The notes below the pieces were generated by a model, which had not been told where the DNA came from, did no database searches, and saw only the letters and a program-made list of their open reading frames with translations. A stretch of 64,000 bases of DNA, taken from the NCBI RefSeq assembly GCF_027107535.1, contig NZ_CP114283.1, positions 2,852,001 to 2,916,000 of the forward strand. Direction: 5' to 3'. The position numbers and the translations under genes were made by a program. This DNA comes from Streptomyces aurantiacus. GTDB lineage: Bacteria > Actinomycetota > Actinomycetes > Streptomycetales > Streptomycetaceae. This document shows, piece by piece, positions 1 through 8,231 of this stretch. Position 1 is the first letter of the stretch. Each line of letters starts with the position of its first letter.

Positions 1-35
1 GGAAGATGCTCGCGGAGGCCTGGCCCTCGGCCTGA
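1..35 (+). CDS. Possible C-terminal end of an upstream gene
   Basis: The first bases can be read as the tail of a plus-strand gene that begins before the window. In frame 3 they give KMLAEAWPSA and then TGA at 33-35. Only ten codons are visible, so no function can be given. A GC-rich stretch at 36-98 lies between this stop and the convergent minus-strand gene ending at 99, and could hold a shared terminator (GCCCC at 36-40 faces GGGGC at 62-66). Confidence 0.25.
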   Translation, partial: KMLAEAWPSA

Positions 36-98
36 GCCCCGCCGACGGGCCGTCCGCCGGAGGGGCCGGGCGCCGGCGCTGCCGGGCGCGGTGCGGGC

Positions 99-1772
99 CT
101 ACGCGTCGTAGAGGTCCGCCTTCCTCGGAGAGGCGTCCTGGACCGCCGTGCTGAGGAACGACGAGCGGTTGCCGAACTTCTCGGTGTTCACGCCGTTGTC
201 GTTCAGGACGCGGATCGCGGCCGTGTGCACCACCCGCAGTACGGGGGTCGCGGCGCGCAGGGCGTCGTCGGCCATGAAGCGGTGACGCCACGGCTTGGCG
301 GCCCAGGCGTGACGCAGACCGAAGGGCTCGGGAAGGGCCAGGCTGCCGCCGAGCCAGTCGAGGATCGGCGGATACCAGGTGAAGGGCGCGCGCACCGCGA
401 GCCGCACCACCTCGTCCGCGTCGACCAGCGGCAGCTTCTGGGTCCGGGTCTCCCAGAACCTGACGGTCTTGGCGACCTGCTTCACCTTGGCGTCCGGCCC
501 GCTGGTGAAGAGGGAGTGCACGGGCCCCAGCGCATGGCCGGTGACCTCGATGCGCAGCGTCTCGTGCAGCACGGTCACGGTGATCAGCATGGTGATGATC
601 AACTGGCCGTCCCAGAGGGTCCACTGGACCCCCAGGTAGTGGCGGTCACCGCTGCCGAACTGCTGCTTGTTGCAGATCTCCTGGATGGCGTGCGACTTGA
701 CCTGGTACGCGTCCACGTCGGTGCCGCCCGGGCGGGACACCGCCTTGGCGTTCTCACCGATCGGTGTGACGACCCAGTGCTTTATCGAAGGCGCCGGGAA
801 ACCGCCGGTGTTCAGCGGGCCGCGCTCCAGCATGCGCAGCTGGTCGTGGATCGACCGGATGACGTCCCAGCTGCGGAACGGATGGATCTCCTTGCCGGAG
901 TCGGCCGGGACCAGGTCCTCGGCCAGCTGCCAGCTGCCCCAGCGCGTGCCCATGCCCAGTATTCCCTTGGGGCCCGCGTAGAAGACCGAGTTCGACTGCT
1001 GCTCGGCGCCGAGCCGTGCCAGGCCCTGGCGCAGCCGCTCGGCCGCCGTCTCGCCGGGGCTGCCGGGCACCGCCTCGGGAATCTTGGCGCCGATGCCGCC
1101 ACCGGCCAGCAGACTGCTCCAGCGATCCCGCAGATCATGGGCGGTGCGCTCGCAGATCTGCTTCGCCCAGAGCCAGCCGATGACGGGTGCCACGATCGCC
1201 GCACGCGCGTACCAGGCCCAGAAACCCGAGAACGGCATCTTGAAAAGGAAGAGCACCGCAAGGGCGCCCACCCCGACCAGGACGGTGGTGGCGAGCACCC
1301 CGGCCCGCTTGTCCTCCGCCCTGGCGACCGACCGTCGGATCTGGAAGACCAGCAGCCACACGAGCAGACCGGGCAGGAAGATCAGGCCGGTCAGCACCGT
1401 CACGGCCGTGAGCCAGCTGTCCCGCTCCTTGCGGATGCGGTTCGCCGCCAGGCAGTGCTCGACGACCACCTGCGGTTCCGTGCCGAACGACTGGATGAGC
1501 GGACTGCGGCCGCCCCCCAGCATCCGCAGCTGCACGGCGCGCGAGAACGCCTCGCCCAGGTTGGGCTTGAAGATCGTCGCCCATTTGCGGCCCGGTTTGA
1601 TCGTCGACTCGTGCCACTCGCTGTTGGCATCGAGGATCTTCTCGACGGGACTGTCCCGGTACGCCGCGGAGGCCAGGGCGAACGTCGCCGCCGTCTGTCC
1701 CGCGGAACCCGAGAGCGGGACCTGTGCCCCGGGCCTGAAATCGAATCCCTCGTCCGCCACTGCCGCCCCCAT
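99..1772 (-). CDS. Membrane protein of unknown function
   Basis: A 557-residue protein with no family I recognise. Three hydrophobic segments suit transmembrane helices at about residues 120-145, 157-178 and 182-204. They are followed by a large C-terminal region of about 350 residues that is mostly hydrophilic, apart from a hydrophobic stretch containing LIITMLITVTV. The N-terminal 115 residues are soluble. Codon use is typical of the window, so this is probably a native gene. It is the last gene of a minus-strand pair with the EF-G-like gene, separated from it by 157 bases, which is enough for its own promoter. The start at 1772 is the first in frame and no better one is evident. The call as a gene is fairly sure; the function is unknown. 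Confidence 0.7.
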   Translation of the reverse strand: MGAAVADEGFDFRPGAQVPLSGSAGQTAATFALASAAYRDSPVEKILDANSEWHESTIKPGRKWATIFKPNLGEAFSRAVQLRMLGGGRSPLIQSFGTEPQVVVEHCLAANRIRKERDSWLTAVTVLTGLIFLPGLLVWLLVFQIRRSVARAEDKRAGVLATTVLVGVGALAVLFLFKMPFSGFWAWYARAAIVAPVIGWLWAKQICERTAHDLRDRWSSLLAGGGIGAKIPEAVPGSPGETAAERLRQGLARLGAEQQSNSVFYAGPKGILGMGTRWGSWQLAEDLVPADSGKEIHPFRSWDVIRSIHDQLRMLERGPLNTGGFPAPSIKHWVVTPIGENAKAVSRPGGTDVDAYQVKSHAIQEICNKQQFGSGDRHYLGVQWTLWDGQLIITMLITVTVLHETLRIEVTGHALGPVHSLFTSGPDAKVKQVAKTVRFWETRTQKLPLVDADEVVRLAVRAPFTWYPPILDWLGGSLALPEPFGLRHAWAAKPWRHRFMADDALRAATPVLRVVHTAAIRVLNDNGVNTEKFGNRSSFLSTAVQDASPRKADLYDA

Positions 1773-1822
1773 CGCCGCCGTGCTCCGCTCCTGCGGCTTT
1801 TCCCGACTTCGGTGCTCCGCAC

Positions 1823-1854
1823 ACCTGTTGATCAGGTCATCGTCTTGATCAGGT
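1823..1854. promoter_or_regulatory. Repeat/palindrome in the upstream region of the membrane protein gene
   Basis: ACCTG-ttgat-CAGGT at 1823-1837 is a perfect interrupted palindrome. Its right part, TTGATCAGGT (1828-1837), recurs exactly at 1845-1854, a spacing of 17 bases. The site lies about 50-80 bases upstream of the minus-strand start at 1772, where an operator could sit. No promoter boxes were assigned. Confidence 0.3.
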
Positions 1855-1929
1855 TCTCAGGGTATCGGCAGCGGCCGACATTCGTCGGCGGACGGCCACA
1901 GCCGTCCGCCGACCGGGGCAGAAGATCAA

Positions 1930-4128
1930 CTAGGGATTGCCCTGGGCCTGTTCACGGATCCTGTCGGTCAACTGCGGTGGCATCGGCTCGTGCCGGGCGT
2001 AGGCGCGGTCGAACCGTGCGGTGCCGTGCGAGAGGGAGCGCAGATCGACCGCGTACCGCCCGATCTCGATCTCGGGCACCTCGGCCCGTACGAGGGTGCG
2101 GCTGCCGGCGGACTGCTCGGTGCCGACGACCCGTCCGCGCCGGCCCGACAGATCGCTCATCACGGCACCCACGTACTCGTCGCCCACCAGGACCGTCACC
2201 TCGGCGACCGGCTCCAGGAGATGGATCTTCGCGTCGGCCGCGGCCTCGCGCAGGGCGAGCGCGCCGGCGGTCTGGAACGCGGCGTCCGACGAGTCCACGG
2301 AGTGCGCCTTGCCGTCGCGCAGCGTGATCCGCACGTCGATGAGCGGGTAGCCGGCGGCCACACCCCTGGCGGCCTGGGCGCGCACCCCCTTCTCGACGGA
2401 CGGGATGAACTGCCGCGGTACGGCCCCGCCGATCACCTTGTCGACGAACTCGATGCCCGAGCCGCCGGGCAGTGGCTCCACCTCGATCTCGCAGATCGCG
2501 TACTGCCCGTGCCCGCCGGACTGCTTCACGTGCCGGCCGCGCCCGGCCGACCTGGCGGCGAACGTCTCCCGCAGGGACACCTTGTGCGGTACGACGTCGA
2601 CCTGGACGCCGTACCGGCTGCGCAGCCGTTCCAGGGCGACGTCCGCGTGGGCCTCGCCCAGGCACCACAGGACGACCTGGTGGGTGCTCTGGTTCTGTTC
2701 CAGACGCATGGTCGGGTCCTCGGCGACCAGCCGGCTCAGGCCCTGCGAGAGCTTGTCCTCGTCGGCCTTGCTGTGCGCCTGGATGGCGAGGGGCAGGAGC
2801 GGGTCGGGCATCTCCCACGGTTTCATGAGGAGCGGATCGTCCTTGGCCGAGAGCGTGTCACCGGTCTCGGCGCGGCTCAGCTTGGCCACGCAGGCCAGGT
2901 CGCCCGCGATGGCGTGCGTGAGGCTGCGCTGCTGCTTGCCGAACGGGGCCGACAGGGCACCGATGCGCTCGTCGACATCATGGTCCTCGTGACCGCGGTC
3001 GGCGAGCCCGTGCCCGGAGACGTGCACCGTCTCGTCGGGGCGCAGCGTCCCGGAGAACACCCGGACCATCGAGACCCGGCCGACATACGGGTCGGAGGCG
3101 GTCTTCACCACCTCGGCGACCAGCGGCCCGTGCGGGTCGCAGGCGTTGACCTGGCGCGCCCGGCCGTCCGGGGTGGTGACCACCGGGGCCTCGCGCTCCA
3201 GCGGGGTGGGGAATCCGCCCGTGACCAGCTCGAGGAGCTCCACCGTGCCCAGCCCCTGGCGGGCGCCCGGAGCCGCGGGCGCGGCGGCGAGCACCGGGTG
3301 GAAGACACCGCGTGCCACGGCCCGTTCCAGGTCCTGCACGAGTGTCCCGAAATCGATCTCCTCGCCGCCGAGATAGCGGTCCATGAGGGTCTCGTCCTCG
3401 CTCTCCGAGATGATCCCCTCGATCAGCCGGTTGCGGGCCGTCTCGATGAGCGGCAACTCCTCGGGGCCCGGCTCGGACTCCTTGCGCTCACCGGAGGAGT
3501 AGTCGAACAGCCGCTGCGAGAGCAGCCCGATCAGCCCTGTGACCGGCGCGTGCCCGTCCGGCCCCGGGGGGCCGTGCAGCGGCAGGTACAGCGGCAGTAC
3601 GGCATCGGGGTCGTCGGCGCCGAAGGCCTGCGCGCAGATCCGTGTCATCTCGTCGAAGTCGGCCCGGGCCGACTCCAGGTGCGTCACCACGATGGCCCGC
3701 GGCATGCCGACCGCCGCGCACTCCTCCCACACCATGCGTGTCGAGCCGTCCACCCCGTCCGAGGCCGAGACGACGAAGAGGGCCGCGTCCGCCGCTCGCA
3801 GACCGGCCCTCAACTCGCCGACGAAATCGGCGTATCCGGGAGTGTCCAGGACATTGATCTTGTACCCGTCCCAGTCGAGAGGTACCAGGGAGAGCTGCAC
3901 CGAACGCTGCTGCCGGTGCTCGATCTCGTCGTAGTCGGACACGGTGCCGCCGTCCTCCACGCGGCCCGCCCTGTTCACCGCTCCCGCCGTCAGCGCGAGA
4001 GCCTCCACCAAAGTCGTCTTGCCCGATCCGCTGTGGCCGACCAGCACCACATTCCGTACGGACGCGGGGTGGTCGGCCGCCGTAGCCCTGCCGGCGGCTC
4101 CGGGATGTGCGTTCGCCTTGTCGCCCAT
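1930..4128 (-). CDS. Elongation factor G-like protein (EF-G2 type), degenerate GTPase motifs
   Basis: A 732-residue translational GTPase homologue with the EF-G domain order: G domain (about 1-260), domain II, then domains III-V ending near a conserved GHGQYA segment. The P-loop GHSGSGKT (31-38) is intact. The switch II motif reads DTPGYADF instead of DTPGHVDF, so the catalytic His is Tyr99. The G4 motif NKxD is replaced by THLE (149-152), and the switch I Thr is missing. This matches the actinobacterial EF-G2/FusA2-like group, whose role is not settled; it is not the housekeeping fusA. The start is the ATG at 4128, preceded by GGGAGG eight bases upstream. A GTG at 4158 would add ten residues but has no ribosome-binding site. 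The next gene upstream, pgsA, is divergent. Confidence 0.85.
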   Translation of the reverse strand: MGDKANAHPGAAGRATAADHPASVRNVVLVGHSGSGKTTLVEALALTAGAVNRAGRVEDGGTVSDYDEIEHRQQRSVQLSLVPLDWDGYKINVLDTPGYADFVGELRAGLRAADAALFVVSASDGVDGSTRMVWEECAAVGMPRAIVVTHLESARADFDEMTRICAQAFGADDPDAVLPLYLPLHGPPGPDGHAPVTGLIGLLSQRLFDYSSGERKESEPGPEELPLIETARNRLIEGIISESEDETLMDRYLGGEEIDFGTLVQDLERAVARGVFHPVLAAAPAAPGARQGLGTVELLELVTGGFPTPLEREAPVVTTPDGRARQVNACDPHGPLVAEVVKTASDPYVGRVSMVRVFSGTLRPDETVHVSGHGLADRGHEDHDVDERIGALSAPFGKQQRSLTHAIAGDLACVAKLSRAETGDTLSAKDDPLLMKPWEMPDPLLPLAIQAHSKADEDKLSQGLSRLVAEDPTMRLEQNQSTHQVVLWCLGEAHADVALERLRSRYGVQVDVVPHKVSLRETFAARSAGRGRHVKQSGGHGQYAICEIEVEPLPGGSGIEFVDKVIGGAVPRQFIPSVEKGVRAQAARGVAAGYPLIDVRITLRDGKAHSVDSSDAAFQTAGALALREAAADAKIHLLEPVAEVTVLVGDEYVGAVMSDLSGRRGRVVGTEQSAGSRTLVRAEVPEIEIGRYAVDLRSLSHGTARFDRAYARHEPMPPQLTDRIREQAQGNP

Positions 4129-4147
4129 GGACTTGCCTCCCGTGCAC

Positions 4148-4159
4148 GGTGAGGTCACT
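4148..4159. promoter_or_regulatory. BldD-box-like inverted repeat upstream of the EF-G-like gene
   Basis: The minus strand reads AGTGA-CC-TCACC, a two-base-spaced form of the published BldD half-site pair (AGTGA/TCACC). It lies 20 bases upstream of the ATG at 4128, between two divergent genes. It fits the longer ChIP-derived BldD consensus less well than the bldD promoter site at 45080-45094, so it is only a candidate. Confidence 0.25.
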
Positions 4160-4240
4160 GTGGGCGCGGGCGGGCGGATCCGCGTATGGCGGCTCCGATG
4201 ACGCCCGCGGTGTCTTCGAGCTTTGCACTCGTGTCACGGT

Positions 4241-4259
4241 GCGTCCATACGACGGACGC
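4241..4259. repeat. Short inverted repeat in the EF-G2/pgsA divergent region
   Basis: GCGTCC (4241-4246) and GGACGC (4254-4259) flank the 7-base loop atacgac. The site sits in the 271-base gap between the divergent EF-G-like gene and pgsA. It could be an operator or a leader hairpin. Apart from this, the BldD-like box and a TACGAT sequence at 4339-4344 resembling a -10 box, nothing else stands out in this gap. Confidence 0.25.
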
Positions 4260-4399
4260 GATCGTGCCGTCCCCCGGATGTCACCAGGACGTGACCCGGG
4301 GCGCGGGTGCCCGACCGTCGCACACGCGCACGCGTGACTACGATGGGCCAGCCGGTGGCCAGCAGGGGCCGCGCGGCCACACCGACCCTCGGGAAGGCC

Positions 4400-5098
4400 A
4401 TGCTGAACAAGTACGCGCGTGCATTCTTCACGCGTGTCCTCACACCGTTCGCCGCGTTTCTCATCCGCCGGGGGGTGAGCCCCGACACGGTCACCATCCT
4501 GGGCACGGCCGGAGTCATCGCGGGAGCACTGGTCTTCTTCCCCCGGGGCGAGCTCTTCTGGGGCACGATCGTCATCACGCTCTTCGTGTTCTCGGACATG
4601 GTCGACGGCAACATGGCGCGCCAGCTGGGCCGCTCCAGCCGCTGGGGCGCCTTCCTGGACTCGACGCTCGACCGGGTCGCCGACAGTGCGATCTTCGGCG
4701 GGTTCGCCCTCTGGTACGCGGGCGGCGGTGACAACACCGTCCTGTGCGCCGTCTCGATCTTCTGCCTGGCCAGCGGCCAGGTGGTGTCGTACACCAAGGC
4801 CCGGGGCGAGTCGATCGGTCTGCCCGTCGCCGTCAACGGCCTCGTCGAGCGCGCCGAACGCCTGGTGATCTCGCTGGTCGCGGCCGGTCTGGCGGGCTTC
4901 CACAAGACGTTCGGGGTGCCCGGCATCGACATCCTGCTGCCGATCGCGCTGTGGATCGTCGCCGTCGGCAGTGTCGTCACGCTGATCCAGCGCGTCGTCA
5001 CCGTGCGCAGGGAGGCCGCCGAGGCCGACGCGGCCACCGACACCACGGTCGCCGCCCCGCCGGAGGGCACCCCGCGGAGCAGCGAGGCCACCTCGTGA
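4400..5098 (+). CDS. pgsA: Phosphatidylinositol phosphate synthase (CDP-alcohol phosphatidyltransferase)
   Basis: An integral membrane enzyme that joins CDP-diacylglycerol to inositol 1-phosphate, the first committed step to phosphatidylinositol and PI mannosides. The CDP-alcohol phosphotransferase signature is complete, with D-x2-D-G-x2-A-R followed by G-x3-D-x3-D (DMVDGNMAR and GAFLDSTLD). Hydrophobic helices surround it and the C-terminus is Ala/Thr-rich and soluble. The ATG at 4400 (MLNKYARAF, 232 residues) is chosen because conservation begins there; upstream in-frame starts at 4343 and 4307 lack a ribosome-binding site. It overlaps the acyltransferase gene by GTGA. The synthase role rather than PG phosphate synthase is inferred from the PIM neighbours. 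Confidence 0.88.
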   Translation: MLNKYARAFFTRVLTPFAAFLIRRGVSPDTVTILGTAGVIAGALVFFPRGELFWGTIVITLFVFSDMVDGNMARQLGRSSRWGAFLDSTLDRVADSAIFGGFALWYAGGGDNTVLCAVSIFCLASGQVVSYTKARGESIGLPVAVNGLVERAERLVISLVAAGLAGFHKTFGVPGIDILLPIALWIVAVGSVVTLIQRVVTVRREAAEADAATDTTVAAPPEGTPRSSEATS

Positions 5099-6087
5099 GC
5101 GGTCTGCGGGACCATCTGTCGTACGCGGCGTACGCCGCGGGCTGGGGGGCGGTCAAGAAGCTCCCCGAACCCGTGGCCGTGCGCCTCGGCCGGACCATCG
5201 CCGACATCGCCTGGAAGCGGCGCGGCAAGGGCGTACGGCGCCTCGAATCCAACTACGCGCGCGTGCTGCCCGACGCGAGCCCGGAGCGGCTCGCCGAGCT
5301 CTCCCGCGCGGGCATGCGCTCGTATCTGCGCTACTGGATGGAGTCGTTCCGGCTGCCCGCCTGGAGCAAGGAGCGCATCAGGAACGGCTTCGAAGGGAAG
5401 GATCTCCACTATCTGACCGAGGGGCTCGCGGCGGGCAAGGGCGTCATCCTCGCGCTGCCGCACCTGGGCAACTGGGACCTCGCGGGTGCCTGGGTCACCA
5501 CCAAGCTGGAGACGCCGTTCACGACGGTCGCCGAGCGACTCAAGCCGGAGAAGCTGTACGACCGGTTCGTGTCGTACCGCGAAGGCCTCGGCATGGAGGT
5601 GCTGCCGCACAGCGGGGGCACCGCGTTCGGCACGCTGGCCCGGCGGCTGCGCGACGGCGGCCTGGTCTGCCTGGTCGCCGAGCGTGACCTGTCCGCCTCC
5701 GGCGTCGAGGTCACCTTCTTCGGGGACACGACCCGGATGCCCGCCGGTCCGGCGCTGCTCGCCCAGCAGACCGGCGCGCTGCTGCTGCCGGTGACGCTCT
5801 GGTACGACGACTCGCCCGTGATGCGCGGCCGTGTCCATCCGCCCGTCAACGTCCCCGAGTCAGGTACCCGGGCCGAGAAGACGTCTGTCATGACGCAGGC
5901 GCTGGCCGATGCCTTCGCCTCGGGTATCGCCGACCATCCGGAGGACTGGCACATGCTGCAACGCCTGTGGCTCGCCGACCTGGAGCCCCGCTCCGGGCCG
6001 GCCGAAGGGACGTCCGCCGCTGAGGCGGCAGGCGGGGAACCCCTGCCCGCAGCGGACGACGGGCAGCGCCCAGGGGAGCGGCCGTGA
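5095..6087 (+). CDS. Phosphatidylinositol mannoside acyltransferase (PatA/HtrB-like)
   Basis: A 330-residue member of the lysophospholipid acyltransferase (LpxL/HtrB) family. The catalytic H-x4-D motif is visible as HLGNWD, with downstream strands ending in a glycine-rich ERDLSASG segment. Its place between pgsA and pimA points to the enzyme that acylates mannose of PIM1/PIM2 at the cytoplasmic membrane face. The start is GTG at 5095, overlapping the pgsA stop as GTGA, and the stop overlaps the next GTG in the same way, so the three genes are translationally coupled. The C-terminal 35 residues are low-complexity and dispensable-looking. Confidence 0.85.
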   Translation: MSGLRDHLSYAAYAAGWGAVKKLPEPVAVRLGRTIADIAWKRRGKGVRRLESNYARVLPDASPERLAELSRAGMRSYLRYWMESFRLPAWSKERIRNGFEGKDLHYLTEGLAAGKGVILALPHLGNWDLAGAWVTTKLETPFTTVAERLKPEKLYDRFVSYREGLGMEVLPHSGGTAFGTLARRLRDGGLVCLVAERDLSASGVEVTFFGDTTRMPAGPALLAQQTGALLLPVTLWYDDSPVMRGRVHPPVNVPESGTRAEKTSVMTQALADAFASGIADHPEDWHMLQRLWLADLEPRSGPAEGTSAAEAAGGEPLPAADDGQRPGERP

Positions 6088-7256
6088 GGATCGGCATCGT
6101 CTGCCCGTACTCCTGGGACGTTCCCGGGGGAGTCCAGTTCCACATCCGGGACCTGGCGGACCACCTCATCGCTCTCGGGCACCACGTGTCCGTCCTCGCG
6201 CCCGCCGACGACGAGACCCCGCTCCCGCCGTACGTCGTCTCGGCCGGCCGTGCCGTGCCCGTGCCGTACAACGGGTCGGTCGCGCGCCTCAACTTCGGGT
6301 TCCTGTCGGCCGCTCGGGTGCGGCGCTGGCTGCACGACGGCACGTTCGACGTCATCCACATCCACGAGCCGGCCTCGCCCTCCCTCGGCCTGCTGGCCTG
6401 CTGGGCCGCGCAGGGGCCGATCGTCGCCACCTTCCACACGTCGAACCCGCGGTCCCGGGCGATGATCGCCGCGTACCCGATCCTGCAGCCCGCCCTGGAG
6501 AAGATCAGGGCGCGGATCGCGGTGAGCGAGTACGCGCGGCGCACGCTCGTCGAGCACCTGGGCGGTGACGCCGTGGTCATTCCGAACGGCGTCGACGTGG
6601 ACTTCTTCGCGAAGGCCGAGCCCAGGGCCGAGTGGCAGGGCGACACGATCGGGTTCGTCGGCCGGATCGACGAGCCCCGCAAGGGCCTGCCGGTCCTCAT
6701 GAAGGCCCTGCCGAAGATCCTCGCCGAGCGGCCGGCGACCCGGCTGCTGGTCGCCGGGCGCGGTGACGAGGAGGAGGCCGTCGAGAAGCTCCCCGCGGAA
6801 CTGCGCTCGCGCGTGGAGTTCCTCGGCATGGTGAGCGACGAGGACAAGGCCCGTTTCCTGCGGAGCGTCGACGTGTACGTCGCACCGAACACCGGCGGCG
6901 AGAGCTTCGGGATCATCCTGGTCGAGGCCATGTCGGCGGGCGCGCCCGTGCTCGCCTCCGACCTCGACGCGTTCGCCCAGGTCCTCGACAAGGGCGCGGC
7001 CGGAGAGCTGTTCGCCAACGAGGACGCGGACGCGCTGGCCGTCGCGGCGCTACGGCTCCTCGGTGATCCCGGGCGGCGCGCGGAACTGCGCGAGCGGGGC
7101 AGCGCGCATGTCCGGCGCTTCGACTGGTCGACGGTCGGGGCGGACATCCTGTCCGTGTACGAGACGGTCACCGACGGCGCCGCGGCGGTCGCCGCCGCGG
7201 ACGACCTGGCGGAACCGGGCGGCCTGCTGGCCCGCTTCGGGCTGGCACGGGACTGA
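6084..7256 (+). CDS. pimA: Phosphatidylinositol alpha-mannosyltransferase
   Basis: A 390-residue GT-B glycosyltransferase of family GT4 that moves mannose from GDP-mannose to phosphatidylinositol to make PIM1. The N-terminal domain opens with RIGIVCPYSWDVPGGVQ and its glycine-rich acceptor loop. The C-terminal domain has the GDP-sugar E-x7-E motif as ESFGIILVE, followed by AMSAGAPVLASD. The GTG start at 6084 overlaps the acyltransferase stop (GTGA). It is the last gene of the pgsA-acyltransferase-pimA unit and is followed directly by a terminator hairpin. Family and role are well supported by motif and context. Confidence 0.9.
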   Translation: MRIGIVCPYSWDVPGGVQFHIRDLADHLIALGHHVSVLAPADDETPLPPYVVSAGRAVPVPYNGSVARLNFGFLSAARVRRWLHDGTFDVIHIHEPASPSLGLLACWAAQGPIVATFHTSNPRSRAMIAAYPILQPALEKIRARIAVSEYARRTLVEHLGGDAVVIPNGVDVDFFAKAEPRAEWQGDTIGFVGRIDEPRKGLPVLMKALPKILAERPATRLLVAGRGDEEEAVEKLPAELRSRVEFLGMVSDEDKARFLRSVDVYVAPNTGGESFGIILVEAMSAGAPVLASDLDAFAQVLDKGAAGELFANEDADALAVAALRLLGDPGRRAELRERGSAHVRRFDWSTVGADILSVYETVTDGAAAVAAADDLAEPGGLLARFGLARD

Positions 7257-7258
7257 CG

Positions 7259-7284
7259 GGCCTGGGGGCTGCCGCCCTCAGGCC
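7259..7284 (+). terminator. Intrinsic terminator after pimA
   Basis: GGCCTGGGGGC (7259-7269) pairs with GCCCTCAGGCC (7274-7284) around the loop tgcc: 11 base pairs including one G-U. It starts three bases after the pimA stop. Confidence 0.6.
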
Positions 7285-7304
7285 CCCGCATCGCGCTGAA
7301 CGCG

Positions 7305-7379
7305 CTCGTCCTCAAAGGCCGGACGGGCTGAGAAGCACGGCGAAGCCGACTTCTCAGGGGCGCGGGGAACTGCGCGGCC
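7305..7379. repeat. Dispersed Streptomyces intergenic repeat, copy 1
   Basis: This gap holds two motifs typical of Streptomyces intergenic DNA: CTCGTCCTCAAAGGCCGGAC at 7306-7325 and the core GGGGCGCGGGGAACTGCGCG at 7357-7376. A hairpin CTGAGAAG/CTTCTCAG (7328-7335 with 7350-7357) sits between them. Related cores occur at 11994-12013 (reverse strand) and 41971-41991. The repeat may serve as a second terminator for pimA. Confidence 0.55.
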
Positions 7380-7520
7380 GGCCCTCACCGGGCCCGCACC
7401 CGGAACCCGGAACCGGCCGCCCCCGGTGACTCCCGCGGCCTCCTGGGCGGCGCCGCGGGCGCCGTATCGGGGGCGACGCCACGTCAGACGGCGCCGGCCA
7501 CACGGGTAGCGTGTGCGCCC

Positions 7521-8066
7521 GTGACCTCCACACTGATCTGGATCGTGGTCGCCCTGGTGGCGATCGGCCTCTACCTGAGCTGGACGGCGGGCCGTCTCGA
7601 CCGGCTGCACTCGCGGATCGACGCCGCGCGCGCCGCGCTCGACGCACAGCTCCTGCGGCGTGCCTCGGTGGCGCAGGAACTGGCCACCTCCGGAGTGCTC
7701 GATCCGGCCGCTTCGATCGTGCTCTACGAGGCGGCGCACGCGGCCCGGCAGGCCGAGGAGGACCACAGAGAGGTCGCCGAGAGCGACCTCAGCCAGGCAC
7801 TGCGGGCCGTCTTCGGAGAGACCGAGCAGGTCGAGGCGGTCCAGGCGGCCCCGGGCGGCGAGGACGCGGCGCGCGAACTCGCCCAGGCGGTCCGCCGGGT
7901 CCCGATGGCCAGGCGCTTCCACAACGACGCCGTACGGGCGGCCCGCGCGCTGCGCCGCCACCGCACGGTGCGCTGGTTCCGGCTGGCCGGACACGCGCCC
8001 TTCCCGCTGGCCTTCGAAATGGACGACGAGGCTCCGGTCGCCCTCGCGGACCGTCCGGGAACGTAG
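7521..8066 (+). CDS. LemA-like membrane protein
   Basis: A 181-residue protein with one N-terminal transmembrane helix (about 4-22) followed by a helical, charged domain. The layout recalls the LemA family: a helix with ...RLDRLHSRIDAAR... and RRASVAQEL just after the membrane anchor, then an FHNDAVRAARALRR segment and a C-terminal FPLAFEMDDE. The resemblance is remote and based on pattern only. Function is unknown; members are thought to be envelope proteins. The start is GTG at 7521, a few bases after a possible start of transcription, with no clear ribosome-binding site. It stands alone between the pimA terminators and pdxS, and a 16-bp CG-rich palindrome follows its stop. Confidence 0.7.
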   Translation: MTSTLIWIVVALVAIGLYLSWTAGRLDRLHSRIDAARAALDAQLLRRASVAQELATSGVLDPAASIVLYEAAHAARQAEEDHREVAESDLSQALRAVFGETEQVEAVQAAPGGEDAARELAQAVRRVPMARRFHNDAVRAARALRRHRTVRWFRLAGHAPFPLAFEMDDEAPVALADRPGT

Positions 8067-8067
8067 G

Positions 8068-8083
8068 CCACGCGCGCGCGTGG
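8068..8083. terminator. Perfect CG-rich palindrome after the LemA-like gene
   Basis: CCACGCGCGCGCGTGG begins two bases after the stop codon and is self-complementary over 16 bases. It is a possible terminator, though it lacks a real loop and a T-tract. Confidence 0.3.
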
Positions 8084-8231
8084 ACCCCGGTCAAGGCCAC
8101 TGACCACGGGAAACGCGTCCAGGGGACCGGAAAATGAGCCACCGCCTCCCCATTGGCCCTTGCTGTGGCCTGGTCCACGGGCGTTTCCTCGGTGTTTGCA
8201 GAAACCCTCTTTCACCGAGCGAGGTCAACCC

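Noticed and set aside
225..2327. 700-codon plus-strand frame across the membrane protein and EF-G-like genes
   Set aside because: It crosses two well-supported minus-strand genes and their gap, and its translation is low-complexity.
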